Positions 22,801-33,650 of a stretch of 64,000 bases of DNA are shown piece after piece (the first letter of the stretch is position 1; each line of letters starts with the position of its first letter). The stretch is from Hygrophila difformis (lineage: Eukaryota > Streptophyta > Magnoliopsida > Lamiales > Acanthaceae). The stretch is taken from assembly GCA_030278955.1 (NCBI GenBank), contig JAOANR010000015.1, positions 18,757,073 to 18,821,072 of the forward strand, in the 5' to 3' direction. The notes below the pieces were generated by a model, which made no database searches, was not told where the DNA came from, and saw nothing but the letters and a program-made list of their open reading frames with translations. Made by a program: the position numbers and the translations under genes.

Positions 22801-24829
22801 TAGTAGATAGATCAGCAACATAGTAGACAGTGGTTAAGAAACCCATGTTTGCACCTTTCGCTTTTCCATAACCACAAATCTTACTACGAGCTCCATTTCC
22901 ATAAAGTACTTCTCCACAATCAGATTTCACATAATCAATGAGAAAATCTTTCTTACCAGTCATGTGACGAGAGCAACCACTGTCGAAATACCACCTACCA
23001 TCATTGGGACCTTTCTGAGCAGAAAGAACCACTAGGCACATCTTGGGAATAATCTTGGACTTGGGCATCCACATCATAGTGAGTTTAACCTTTTTCTGTA
23101 GTTCCTGGGATGGCCAGACAACCGGTCGACCACCAAGAAGATCTTGGGTAAGTCTTTGACAGAGGTGAATAGGGTGACCTTGGAATTTACAGTAAGGGCA
23201 ATCTTTGTTCTTCTTAGGAAACTCTGGATTATCAGATATCACAGGGGCTTTGGATGCACTGGTTTCAGTGGTACCTGCACGCACAAAAGTAGGTGCAGAT
23301 TTCTTATTAGGCTTAGAATTATGCTTGTAACCAATACCTTCTCTATTAGATGGTGATTTCCCTTGACTGATAATCTCATCCAGCTTGTTTTTCCCTTTAA
23401 CCATGTTGTCTATCTTTTGGGTCTTGGCAAGCAAAGCAGCATTTTCCTCCAACAGAGTATCCCTCTCAGTAGACACAGTAGCCAAAGATTGTTTGAGACT
23501 AGTAATTTCAGTATCCTTCTCATCAATAAGCACCAATAGATCTCCTTTATGATCGAGCAACTTCTTATTCTCAGCAACAGCAACTGCATGATCCTCTTTT
23601 ACCAATTCATATCCTGCAAGAAGTTCATCATAATCATACCGACTAGCTTCACCATCAGATTCATGAGACTCTGTATCAGACAAATGTTCGGACAGAGTAT
23701 CATCGGTTGTTAGAACAACGTCCTTCACAATGAAAGCTATCATCTCTCCATCTTCACTGTCATCTTCCTCCTCCTTGGAAGTAGAGCTGGCCTCATCATC
23801 ACTCAAGGTAGCTTGAAGAGCTTTTCCAACCCTTCTCTTAGCAGTAGGACACTCAGAAGCTTTATGGCCAACACCTTCACAATCATAGCACTTCAAATTC
23901 TTAAATGTGTCAGGTAACTCCATCTTCTTGTACCCTTTCCTCTTATCATAGGATTTGTCTGACTTGTGCTTGGAAGGTTGTTCACGGGATGATGAAACAC
24001 CTCGCTGATAACGTCCTTTATCATCTTTCTTGTAATTCAGCTTCTTGGCTCTCTTGTCCTGTAGAATCCTAGCCAATTTTTTGGTTAGATAAGCTTTCTC
24101 TTCTTGGTCAACACACTGAATTTCATCCTCAACTTTGAAGGCCAGATTACGAGTAGGCTCTTCCTCCAAGTAGTTCATCTCAAAAGTCTGTAGTGAGCCA
24201 ACCAAGGCTTCAAGAGTGAAGGTCTTGGTCTTCTCAAGTTCTTCAAGAGTAGAGACTTTTGGTTGATATCTACGAGTGACTGTCCTCAGCATCTTCCGAA
24301 CCAACTTTGCATTATCATACTTCAAGCCAAAGGACTGAGCCTCATTGACCAACTTCTTAAACCGAGCATGATAGGCAGCAATATTCTCATTCTCATGCAT
24401 CCGAATGCTATCAAAGGCAGACTCAATTCTTTGAAGCTTCAAGGCTTGAACATCAGAAGATCCTTCATAGGCTGCTTCCAAAGCAGTCCAGGCTTCATGA
24501 GCTGTCTCACAATTTGAGATAATGTGATATTGTGACTCCTCAACAGCATTAAACAAGCAATTCAAAGCAGTGTTGTTCCCTTGTTCCTTGTTCTTCTGAG
24601 CAGCTGACATTTCTTCTTGAGTAGCAGGAACAAAAGTAGTAATGGCAGCAGACGTTTCAGTAGCAGGCGTGCGGACCTCTTTCATAGGTTGTTCCCAGGG
24701 TGTTAGAACAGCGTTCCAGACGTCTACACCAGAGTGCTTGAGAAATATCCTCATTCGATTCCTCCAGAATGGATAATTCGAACCATCAAACAGGGGAGGT
24801 CTCGAAACAGAACCACCTTCTCTATTCAT
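19874..24829 (-). pseudogene. Gag-Pol polyprotein of the Sirevirus-like Copia, one nonsense codon
   Basis: One frame runs 1,554 codons from ATG at 24829, 34 bp after the PBS, to a TAA at 20165-20167. It continues in the same frame for about 96 codons to 19874. Domains in order: Copia Gag; zinc knuckle CYDCEGVGHKASEC (residues about 313-327) with a second CX2C..H..C cluster further on; aspartic protease WYFDSGCSRHMTG (about 615); integrase HHCC zinc finger (HQRCGHMN about 740) and core (DDFSRYTW, SDHGKEFEN, QQNGVVERKNRT); reverse transcriptase with YVDDIVFG (about 1338); RNase H (TDSDWAG, AEAEY, and CDNTSAI after the stop). The TAA replaces a residue in the RNase H block and removes its last catalytic part. 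All other regions look intact. Confidence 0.92.
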
Positions 24830-24862
24830 CTTGGACCGGACTCAGCTAAACCTTAGAGCCCT

Positions 24863-24876
24863 GCTCTGATACCAAT
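24863..24876 (-). other. Primer-binding site (initiator tRNA-Met type)
   Basis: Minus-strand ATTGGTATCAGAGC lies directly after the 5' LTR end. It matches the common plant Copia PBS complementary to the 3' end of initiator methionine tRNA. Confidence 0.9.
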
Positions 24877-25717
24877 TGACAGGCCCAATCTAAAATATAA
24901 AACCCTGCAAGGGTTGTTTCAACGATGTCTCAACAACCTGCAAACCACAACCAAAGGCAAAAACAGAAACAGAGTGCGGAAAACATAAACAAGAACACAA
25001 GAGTTTGATCACCCAGTTCGATCCACCGATCTACATCTGGGGGCTCCAAGCCAGGATTCACTAAATCTCCACCAAACTAATCGAACAAGAGTCAACCACA
25101 CCTTACATACCCTTACATTCCAATGAACTCTCCTATCTACCCAAATAGACTAGAAGAACACAAGGGAGCATCAACTATCTACCCAAATGCACAAAAAATT
25201 CACCGGTAGGTATCAAGGTGGTGTTTGTGGAATCTAGCTAATCAACAAATTAAGCTCAATGGTGCTAAGAACACCTACAATACACCTAGATTGTGTTTAC
25301 AAACAATAAACCCAGAAATGCATAAACACAATCCCAATTACCCCATGAATAATGGAAGACACAGCAACTAAATATATACCAGTAGCAGAACGGTTGTTGG
25401 TGCCTTCTGCAAACAACGAAGACCAGGGGTTTCTTCTTCAGCTCTAAATCCGCCATAATCACAGCTTAGGAATCTTTTAATGCTCTGTAAAATGAGCTGT
25501 GATTGCGGCTAGACTCTCTCACAATCCCTCAAGGACGAAGGTAGGTATTTATATGGGTTTTAAGGCCCATCTAAACCCTTCTAAGGCCTGCTAGGGGAAA
25601 TGCCACATCACTGTACTATTCTGTGCTTTTTCCAGTGAAGAGAATAAAGCGTTGTTGGCAAGATGTTGCAACAACGGTAAATATCACGAACATCTTTACA
25701 ATAAAATATCCCTAACA
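24877..25717 (-). repeat. 5' LTR (promoter LTR) of the Sirevirus-like Copia
   Basis: 841 bp, the same ends as the left LTR. The TATA-type motif CCATATAAAT (25547-25556, minus strand) would drive the genomic transcript leftward through gag-pol. The TAAAT host duplication follows at 25718-25722. Confidence 0.9.
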
Positions 25718-26862
25718 TAAATAAAAATAATAATTACTACAATACTCTTCGACGTAACGATGTTTTTTTTAAAAAATAATTCATAAATTCATCTACATTT
25801 ATTTCATCTAATAATTATTATGAATCATTCAGCGTCTCGTTACTCATACAATTATGCAATTCAAATTTGACAACATTTATTATTGAAAATACATTTTTAC
25901 TGTTGTAGTTGTCACATATAAAATTATGGATAATTTGATCAAAAAAACAAAAATGGATAACTCTTGTCTTGTTCTTTTCAAACAATCCCTTATCAAGTCT
26001 AATAGTATGAATCACATCAGAGAAATGTGGATCATTTTTAGTATCTCTAATATAGTTCTTCAGTTAATTTTCAAACGCTTCAAGCACAACATTTGTATAT
26101 TCATATGGATAAATTATGTAGTCAATTTTTAAATTTCCTATATAATTTCATATTGTCAAACTTCAAGTCATCATCAATTTTAAGTAATTATTTTTATTAG
26201 GAAATGAAAAATAAAAATAATTATTAATTCTTTTTTTTAAATTTCAGGTGTCAGCTGACCCCGTAGCACCATACTAGTCCCGCCATTGCCCATAACTATC
26301 CTAACATAGCCGAACTCGTCTATGAACCCGATTTTTTTGCTAATCATCGATGAACTCGTCCCATAACTACCCTAATCATCATCGAACCCATCCCTATATT
26401 AGAGAAGTTATGGGACGGGTTTGGCGATTATTAGCGAAAAATCGGTTCGTGGATTGGTTCGGCGATGATTATGGTAGTTATGGGATAGATTCGTCGAATT
26501 CGATATTTGTGGGACTATTTTGAAAATTGAAAAAACTTATTGGACTAAATGAGTTTTTTTTTTTTCCGTTTTGGCTAAAAGATAAAACGAATTTATGTTA
26601 CCATAAAAGAATTTAAATTGGAAACAATAGAATCAAATTTCTCTGATGTTTAATTTGTCCAAATCTCTGGATGCATACGCAAGAATCTAAAAATGCAAAA
26701 ATTAAATGAAAAATAGACATATATGGAAGCTACAATCTTTTCGAGACTATATCCAGATAGATGCATTTGGATTTCTGTCTATTTATACACTCAGAATTAA
26801 CATGACATGCAGCAGAAAAATATTTACACCACCTAGAAAAAGTAATAAAAAAAAAAGGTACT

Positions 26863-27260
26863 ATGGGGTTTCTCATCAATGCTCTCGCTCTTTTAGGGCT
26901 AATTTCCGCTATAATGTGCATTTCCCCGGCAGTAGCCGTGGAGTGCAGGGTGAACTATGGGATAACTCGAGGACACTGGCCCTAACCGCCACGTGCACGG
27001 CCAATGGGGTGGATCTTGGGACGAATACGGCAAACCCTGGTCAAGAATTGTTTTTCATGAATCCGGTGCTCCCGGCTCCTGAAAGGAGCATTGGTTCATG
27101 CAATGTCGCCTTGGGACCTTTGACGGGCACCTTTACATTCTTCGATTCGGTTGCTGATCTCAAGGCGTGTGATAATGGACCCATATGGTGGCGTATCGAT
27201 GAAGCTGGTTTATATATTCTCCACGACGGTACTTACATTTTCCAGCACGCGTGGCCATGA
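26863..27260 (+). pseudogene. S-protein homologue (self-incompatibility S1 family), frameshifted
   Basis: The frame from ATG 26863 encodes a secretory signal (MGFLINALALLGLISAIMC, then SPAVAVE with a likely cut after AVA) and stops at 26983-26985. The +2 frame from about 26960 to the TGA at 27258-27260 encodes the mature S1-type domain: LALTATCTANGVDLG, PGQELFFMN, GSCNV, GTFTFFDS, LKAC, WWRIDEAGLYIL, YIFQHAWP. Together these give the usual length for the family, about 130 residues. The two parts are out of step by one lost base (or two gained) near 26955-26965, so no complete secreted protein can be made as written. Family members are small secreted plant proteins; a few act as pollen-stigma self-incompatibility determinants and most are uncharacterised. 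A TATTTATA motif lies about 85 bp upstream. It is the only clear non-transposon gene candidate outside the repeats. A sequencing error is possible. Confidence 0.7.
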
Positions 27261-27639
27261 AGGGGAATATTGAAGATCATATATGTCAGCTCTCAGAGAT
27301 AGTGATAGTTATATTTTGACAATAAGTTGAAAGAATGCTTATTAGTAATAATGTTGTGATAGTTGCATGCCTATTGTGACTATTTGTTACATTTCCTAAC
27401 ATTTTCCGGTTTTTGTCCTTCGATTAATGTATTATATGTCATGTCGAATTTTAAATTACAGTTCAAGATAAAAAAAATTTAATTCAGTACAATTATAAAT
27501 TAAGATAAGTGGATTCATTCGTTGAAATATTTGGATTAAGTTTAAATTATTGCATCTAATTGAGGCTTAGGCAAATTTGATAAGTCATTTAATATGATTC
27601 GAATGAAAAAAAATAAAAATAAAACACACACACACATTT
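27261..27639. other. Downstream region with a short CA microsatellite
   Basis: The presumed 3' flank of the S-protein-homologue gene, with no ORF. A (CA)6-type run lies at about 27626-27637. Confidence 0.4.
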
Positions 27640-27765
27640 AGTTCCATAAATTTTTTTAATTTCCAAAACCATCCTACAAATATTGAATTAGACGAATCCA
27701 TCCTATAACTACTACTGTAATCATCACCGAACCCATCCATAAATCGGTTTTTTCGCTAATCGTCG
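27640..27765. mobile_element. Single arm of the 16522-26567 foldback family
   Basis: The words CCATCCTACAAATATTGAAT, GACGAATCCATCCTATAAC, CCGAACCCATCC and TTTTTTCGCTAATC repeat the right arm of the outer element at about 26290-26530. Only one arm is present. It ends where the CACTA-like sequence starts. Confidence 0.55.
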
Positions 27766-28010
27766 CCAGAAAAAGGAATATAGCTATGGGAGTTGGCGAC
27801 CTCTACATCCCAGCTGCAATTAACTACCGAATGTGCGACCGGAAAAACGGAGCTGGAGTTTACCGACCTATAATAGCGACCTCTGGTGGAGGTAGCAATC
27901 TAGCGACAGTAGGTGGGGGTAAAAGGCGGATCTTTGCCATTGGGAATTACATCAACCCCTAAAGTAGTTAAGAAGGCAACCCTGGCTATTCAATCTCCCT
28001 TTTGCCGGAG
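27766..28010. mobile_element. Possible CACTA-like element end (left part)
   Basis: CCAGAAAAAGGAATATAGC followed by repeated GCGACC(T/G) words resembles the subterminal region of plant CACTA elements. The apparent other end is at 33651-33776 (AGCGACCGCAG, then TTTTTTGCCCACAG), and the chimeric retroelement lies between. The outermost CACT(A/G) bases are not intact at either side, so the call is tentative. Confidence 0.35.
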
Positions 28011-28015
28011 GGACC

Positions 28016-28921
28016 TGTTGGGTAAACACGAAGACCCTGTTTTACCTATCTATTACAACCCTTAAAGGCCTACAACTATGGGATTACAAGGCTTTAGCTC
28101 ACCAATACATGTTCACTCCAAGATATGAAAACAGAACAGAAAACAGAAGCAAAAGGGACGCCTGAGAAGCTGCTGGCGGTCCAGATCCGTCGTGCCTCCG
28201 GCGGACAGATTCCGACGCCTCCAAGATCTGCTCCGTTCGTCCAGTGGCTCCCTTTCTTTCTCCACTTTCTTGAAACTACAAAATAGGTTAGTGGAACAAG
28301 AGAATGCCAACAAATGGTAAAGAGAAGGAAATACCAACACCCTTAGGCTCAGGAAGCCCAATGCAAATCACCACTCAACCGGAGCCATCACATAGGTGAT
28401 CCAAGGGAAGAGAATGGGCGGCCACCGCTGCCCGGGCACCAAGCCACCGCTGCCGCACTATTGCCGAAGCAGTGCCGGCCTCCACAAGTCACCGCCGTTC
28501 ACCACCACTCAGCACAGCAGCTGTCCGGGCCACATCAACCCCGCTGCCGCCCTCCGTGTCACAAACCCTTCGTCGGAAACCTCTTTCCGGCGACCTACCA
28601 CCGAGGCACTAAAAGGGAGACACACACAGCACCACCGAACCCCAACATTCGGCTTCCCAACCCCGTGAAAATCTTACACCACTCGGCCCTTAACCTCTCA
28701 CACTCACTATCTAAAGGTAAGAACAAATCTAACCTAAAAATGGTGATGAAGACATGAGGAAATGGGAGAGAGCATTCTGGATGGGAAGGGGCGCCGCACA
28801 AAGAAAAAAATGAGGTTAGGGTTGTAAGGGCTCGGCTGGAAGGGAGTATTGGGCCTTACTAAATGCAGCTGGGCCTGGAAGGGTGTTGGGCCAAAACCAG
28901 CAAATGGGCCACAATACAACA
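28016..28921 (-). repeat. Left LTR of the chimeric element
   Basis: Plus strand TGTTGGGTAAACACG to CACAATACAACA, 906 bp. On the minus strand it follows TAAGGTGGAGAA (28922-28933), a polypurine tract, which marks it as the 3' LTR of a minus-strand Copia. The short open frames in it have no known domain. Confidence 0.65.
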
Positions 28922-29078
28922 TTCTCCACCTTAGACCATTTTCTGTGTTGCCAAGAGTGTGTTCATTGGTGCTTCGGTGTCATCATAGCCTAATCATACC
29001 TTCACTTACCAGTCCTACTTACCAACAATTTACACAAAGTAAATAAAGCAGTAAATCATGCATCAGAAACAGAACATA

Positions 29079-29651
29079 TCAGCCAAAGTCAAAGTGAAGG
29101 ATTTTCATGCATGACATCAACTTCTCAGCAGGCAAACACTTAGTTCCCATATCAGCAGGATTAAATTCAGAAGCAATTTTATCCAGTTTCAGTTTTTCAC
29201 ACTCAACATTGTCCCTAATGAAGTGGTACTTAACATCAATATGTTTAGACCTATCATGAAAAACAGGATGTTTGCTTAACTGAATGGCAGATTGGCTATC
29301 AGAATATATGGTTATCTCATTCTTTAATCCTAGTTCATGCATCAGACCACTAAACCATATTCCCTCTTTAAAAGCTTCAGTAATGGCAATGAATTCAGAT
29401 TCTGTAGTGGACAAGGCAACAACAGGTTGCAATTGAGATTTCCAACTCACACAAGAACCACCTACAGTAAACACATAGGATGTAATAGACTTCCTACTAT
29501 CCTTATCATTAGCAAAGTTAGAGTCTACATAACCAGTCACAAATAAATCATCATTCCATTTAGCAAAACACAGAGAGTAATGCATAGACTTGATTAAGTA
29601 TCTCAACAACCATTTCAGAGCTTCCCAATGTGGTCTACCAGGATTAGCCAT
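29079..29651 (-). pseudogene. Copia RNase H fragment
   Basis: 190 codons without a stop, starting mid-domain at MANPGRPHWEALKWLLRYL. They include GYVDSNFANDKDSRKSITSY (catalytic Asp), TTESEFIAITEA (Glu), YSDSQSAIQLSKHP (Asp) and HIDVKYHFIRD, and end HFDFG shortly before the polypurine tract. Everything upstream in pol (Gag to RT) is missing. Its 5' end is fused at about 29640-29651 to the plus-strand fragment. Confidence 0.85.
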
Positions 29652-30950
29652 AAATCTGTTCCTTACTCACCTCAACAGAATGGGGTCATTGAAAGAATGA
29701 ACAGAACTTTATTAGAAAAGGTTAGGTGCTTAATGGCACCTACTGGCCTTTCTAAGAAGTTCTGGGGTGAAGCACTGATGACAGCTGCTTACTTAGTTAA
29801 TAAATCACCCAATGCCCCTTTAAATGGTAAATCTCCTGATTCTGTCTTTTTTGGTAAACCTGTTGATTATGAACATCTAAGAGTGTTTGGATGTTCAGCT
29901 TTTGTGCATACTAGTAATGATAAATTGGATCCTAGAACCAAGAAATGTATTTTCTTAGGTTATCCTGAGGGTACCAAGGGTTACAGGTTGTTTGATAGAT
30001 CAGGGGGTGGTTTTAAAATCATTGTTAGTAGGGATGTGATTTTTAATGAATCTGAATTTCCTATGAAAGTTTTTGAGAATGATAGTACTTCTGTTGAGGT
30101 GGAGTCTCCTTCTGTGGAACATTCTGTGAATTTGCCTGCTCCCATTGTTGTGCCTAATGTGATTGAAAATGCTGAGATTGCTGATCCCAATTTGCATGTG
30201 AATGAGGAACCCATAACTGATACCCATGATATTGATACTCGTGATATTGATGAAGGTGGAGCTCAGAATGAAGAAATTATCCCTGAAAATGATTTGAATG
30301 ATCTTAGTGATTATATGCTGGCTAGGGATAGAGTTAGAAGAGTAGGTATAACTCCTGCTAGGTTATCTGATTGTGTTCTTACTGCTTATGCTATGGCTGT
30401 GTGTGAAGAACTTGATAATCTAGAGCCTAAATCTTATTCTGAAGCTGTCAAGTCTAAACAGGCTAGTAAGTGGCTTAGTGCTATGAATGAGGAAATTGAA
30501 TCATTACATAAAAATGAGACATGGCTGTTGATTCCTAGGGCTGATAATATCTCTGTGATTGATTGTAAATGGATTTTTAAAATCAAACAGGAAACTCATG
30601 GTGAGAGGTTTAAGGCTAGGCGTGTAGCTAAGGGCTTTACTCAGAAAGAGGGTGTTGATTATTCTGAAATATTTGCACATGTTGCTAAATTCACTACTAT
30701 TAGAGTAATGCTTGCCTTAGTTGCTCATTTTGATTGGGAGCTTATACAAATGGATGTTAAAACTGCTTTCTTGCATGGTGATATTGATAACAAAATTTGT
30801 ATGAAGCAACCTGAAGGTTTTGTGGATAAAACCAAACCCAATCATGTATGCATGTTGAAAAAAGCTTTGTATGGACTGAAACAAGCACCTAGACAATGGA
30901 ACATTAAGTTTGACAAATGCATGAAAGACATAGGTTTCACCAGATTATGA
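29640..30950 (+). pseudogene. Copia integrase C-terminal half and RT N-terminal half
   Basis: An open frame of over 430 codons. It begins inside the integrase core at YSPQQNGVIERMNRTLLEK (the catalytic Glu block) and passes through the GKSP..VFFGKP and HLRVFGCSAFVH blocks and an acidic linker. It then enters reverse transcriptase (KWIFKIKQETHGERFKAR, VDYSEIFAHVAKFTTIR, LIQMDVKTAFLHGDI, LYGLKQAPRQW) and breaks off at about FTR before the YVDD motif. The integrase Asp residues, protease and Gag are absent. It lies head-to-head with the RNase H fragment. Confidence 0.85.
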
Positions 30951-31182
30951 GTTATCTCTGTCATCTAGAATATTCCTGCTTGGTAAATTCTTTAAATTTA
31001 AATTGGATATATCTAGAGACTTAGATGAGGGTTTAGATAGTTTTACTAAACTGGTTCAAGACATAAAAGCAACTGGTGATAAGCATATTGATGATTATGT
31101 GCCTATTGTGTTGTTGAATGCCATCCCTGATTCATATTCTGATGAACTTGCTAAATCTGCCATTATCCTTAGTTTATCTAAG
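30951..31182 (+). pseudogene. Copia Gag fragment
   Basis: The frame from about 30957 gives RIFLLGKFFKFKLDISRDLD, LDSFTKLVQDIKATGDK and IVLLNAIPDSYSDEL, the central block of Copia Gag. It directly follows the broken RT, the reverse of element order, and is directly followed by a PBS. It cannot be a working gene. Confidence 0.7.
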
Positions 31183-32891
31183 TGGTATCAGAGCTTATGG
31201 TTGGAACCGATTGAAGTTAATGGGATTTGTTCCGATGGAAGGCAGAAACAGTTTTGTGTTTGGATCGGGCTTTCAGAATGTGGATCTGAAAGGAACGGAG
31301 AATGTGGAAATTGATGCTGCAGAATCAATTTGAAGAAGGAGAGAAGCACGAGGCTTCGTCTCAGTCCTCTTTGTGAGGAAGGCCGTTCATCCCCTTGGTG
31401 TGGGAACCCGTTCAAGACCTGGTGAGAAACCCTAGCGCCGCCACCACCCCGCTGCTGCCCTACGCGGGTATTACTTCCGCCGCCAATGCCGCTGTGTGCG
31501 GCTCCGCTGTTCGAGCGCCGCCGTCGCCTCCCTAACTTGCAGTCTCTATGCCGCTGCTGTGTGCAGCATCTCCGATAAAGCTCCACCGTGCGCCACTGCT
31601 TTGTGAAGTTAATTCTGCCGCCGTCACCGCTGAGTGTGGCCGCCTGCGCAAACCCGCGCCTGTGAGCAAACAGTCCACCGCCACTGCGCCCCTCTGTGAG
31701 CTCTCATCTGTCGTCCATTGTCGTCTCTCCCATCTCTGACGCGCGTCTGTGAGTGGTCCTCCTCCGCTGCCGTTGCTGCAAACCACTTTGGGTTGTTTCC
31801 ATGGTGTTGGGAAAAATTGATTTTGTGAGAGTGGGAGGCTTGTAGCTGTGTCGATTTTTTGAGAGATAAGGAAAGTGAGCAGTTGTGAAGAAAAGAAAAT
31901 TGGGCAGACTAGTTGGTGAAGAAAGTGGAGAAAAGCTATGTGCTTGGTGTGATTAGATGAAGAAGAAATGAAAAGCTTAGTGCTGATGGATAGTAGGAGC
32001 AAGGAATTGGAATAATGAAGACTGTCATTATGCTCAAAGAGACCACGAAGTGGCGTATGGAATACAGACCAGAAAAGATCAAACGGGCATTTAAATTAAG
32101 TTGTGTGCTTGAAGGAGAATGATTTGGGCAGTTAATTTTCTTACAAATTGGAGTTGTGTACTGCTGCCGATGTGCTTTGACTTTAAAGAAGATCAACTGG
32201 AGTGGACAGCTTTGAGTGGATATTGGGAATTCAGGCCATGCACTTGATACAGTAAGAAGGATGACTGGAGGCCGAGAACTGTTGAGTAATGCACAGTTGT
32301 ATCTTTGAAGAAGATAAAGAGGAAGAAAGCTCGGTGCTTCATTTGATGAAAGCATGGTGCTGTTGCGATTGCTGTGTCTTCGTGGAGTGAGCTGGGTGCT
32401 CCTCATCGTGTTGGTAAGTCGGGAATAGGTCCTAGGCATTCCCGCTCAGGTATAAAAGCTTATTCCCACCTTTTATATGCTTTGATTAATTTGCTCCATT
32501 GCAAATATGTGGTTGATTGGCTTATTTGCTTTGTGCATTGGTTATTGTTAAGCATGCTTAAATGTGTGGTGTATTTATATGCTTTAATTGAGGTGGAGCT
32601 TATTGTTTGTTGTGAAGGCATGAAATTAGTTAATCTTTGTGATTATGAGAATATGAGAAATGGGATAATATCATCAAGGTGTATTGAGTTTGTGGGAGGC
32701 CCTCAGTTTGTGTCCTCGCGATGGAGATCCGTGTTTGGTGCCTTGTGTCGAAAGTCTTCCTGATATTGTGATGGTCAGGCGGCGTGTCCCGTTCGTTGGA
32801 GCGGCGGTGCAAGATGATTTGGCAGATCAAGTTGATTGTCGCTGGAGGAGAGGCCATATGGTGTTGTGGTCCTTGGTTTGAGGGGAATGAT
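31183..32891 (+). other. PBS and long non-coding leader/internal region
   Basis: TGGTATCAGAGC (31183-31194) is a Met-type primer-binding site but is not preceded by an LTR. The following 1.7 kb has a GC-rich block (about 31430-31760, many GCCGCC words) and no Gag or Pol homology on either strand; minus-strand open frames here look incidental. It ends with a purine-rich tract, TTTGAGGGGAATGAT, next to the right LTR. It may be the internal region of a large non-coding LTR element that has lost its 5' LTR. Confidence 0.5.
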
Positions 32892-33645
32892 TGTTGGGTA
32901 TGATACCCAATCCCACATCGGTTGTGCAAGGAAATATCCCATTATTCATTTGCTTAATCAAGGTGGAGCAATTTGTGTTATGTCTTTGTGTTAACTTAGT
33001 GCTAGGTTTTTTGCCATGCATGTTTTATGTTCTATGTGCTATGTGTCTTCATGTGTGACTTTGCTTTGTGCTTTGTCGTGCTTTGTTTGGTTGCTTTGCA
33101 ACTGATAAGAACAGATACTTTGTGTGCCTTGTGTGATTTACTTTGTGTTGTGTTGCATGCGAGTGTGTGTGTCGTCATGGTAAGTTGCATGTGCATGTTT
33201 GGCGATGATGATAGTGTTCCCAAACAAGTATACTCTTTGAGCAAATGGATCAATGGTCCAAGGTGGAAATTGTTGGGTTTTTTGGCCCATTGATTTGGGC
33301 TCGGCCCATGTGAGGTTAGGGTTTCATCTTGAACCCTATAAAAGTGGTCCTCTCCCACCTTTGGATAGTATGAAAACGGTAAGTCCATCTTCTCTCCCGT
33401 AATGGCTTTGTGGCCTCCATGATAGATCTCATCTGCAGCCATAGATTGGCGAGGCGATGAAGAATGTGGTTGGGTTGAGGAGTTGTTTCCATTGCTCTCT
33501 GGTTGGGTATTATTTTGTGTTTGGGGCTCTCTGAGCCTAAATGTTACTAACATTGTGTGTTAGTTATGTTTGAGTTGTTTTGCAGGTTCTAACGGCATTT
33601 GGCGGTGGCTCGAGTGATCCGGTTCGATCCTAATGTTTTCTAACA
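32892..33645 (+). repeat. Right LTR of the chimeric element
   Basis: TGTTGGGTATGATACCC to GTTTTCTAACA, 754 bp, different in sequence from the left LTR. A TATA-type motif CCCTATAAAAG lies near 33332-33342. The GGACC duplication follows. Confidence 0.65.
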
Positions 33646-33650
33646 GGACC

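Larger units (their letters stand above)
16761..25717 (-). mobile_element. Sirevirus-like Copia retrotransposon, nearly complete
   Basis: Two 841-bp LTRs (left 16761-17601, right 24877-25717) differ at 13 positions by eye. The duplication TAAAT flanks the element (16756-16760, 25718-25722). Read on the minus strand the order is LTR, PBS, gag-pol, a second ORF in the env position, polypurine tract GGGGGAGAT, LTR. That order together with the PPT type indicates the Sirevirus group of Ty1/Copia. Gag-pol has a single stop codon, so this copy is inactive unless the stop is read through. Confidence 0.9.
16612..26288. mobile_element. hAT non-autonomous element, split by a Copia element
   Basis: Begins CAGTGGCAGAACC and ends AGTCCCGCCATTG, imperfect inverted repeats of the CA(G/A)TGGC type. 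The 8-bp duplication CCCATAAC is exact (16604-16611 and 26289-26296), the size specific to hAT transposition. Its own sequence is about 700 bp (16612-16760 plus 25723-26288) with no transposase. Confidence 0.8.
16522..26567. mobile_element. Outer foldback (Mutator-type) element of a three-layer nest
   Basis: The left arm starts GGGAAAAAGCCTATATCGTC and contains CAGTCCCACAAATATCGA (about 16571-16588) and GACGAATGTGTCCCATAAC. The right arm (26289-26567) reads the same on the minus strand, with ATAGTCCCACAAATATCGAA and GACGAATCTATCCCATAAC. Flanks ATTTTGGCT (16513-16521) and GTTTTGGCT (26568-26576) match at eight of nine bases. The hAT element at 16612-26288 was inserted into it later. The element's own sequence is only a few hundred bp. 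Confidence 0.7.
28016..33645. mobile_element. Chimeric LTR retroelement with two outward-facing 3' LTRs
   Basis: The two ends are different LTRs. The left (28016-28921) is preceded on the minus strand by a polypurine tract, and the right (32892-33645) by one on the plus strand. The same 5-bp duplication GGACC lies outside both (28011-28015 and 33646-33650), so the whole unit seems to have integrated at once. Inside are: RNase H (minus), integrase-RT (plus), Gag (plus), then PBS and leader (plus). No piece is in a normal element order. Confidence 0.6.

Noticed and set aside
31183..31194. tRNA gene at TGGTATCAGAGC
   Set aside because: Only the 12-base PBS motif is present at this and the other sites (8036, 24863, 54690); no cloverleaf can be drawn.
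31188..32439. Minus-strand ORFs of 132, 156 and 167 codons
   Set aside because: They overlap one another in a GC-rich leader of a plus-strand retroelement; no homology or codon structure supports them.
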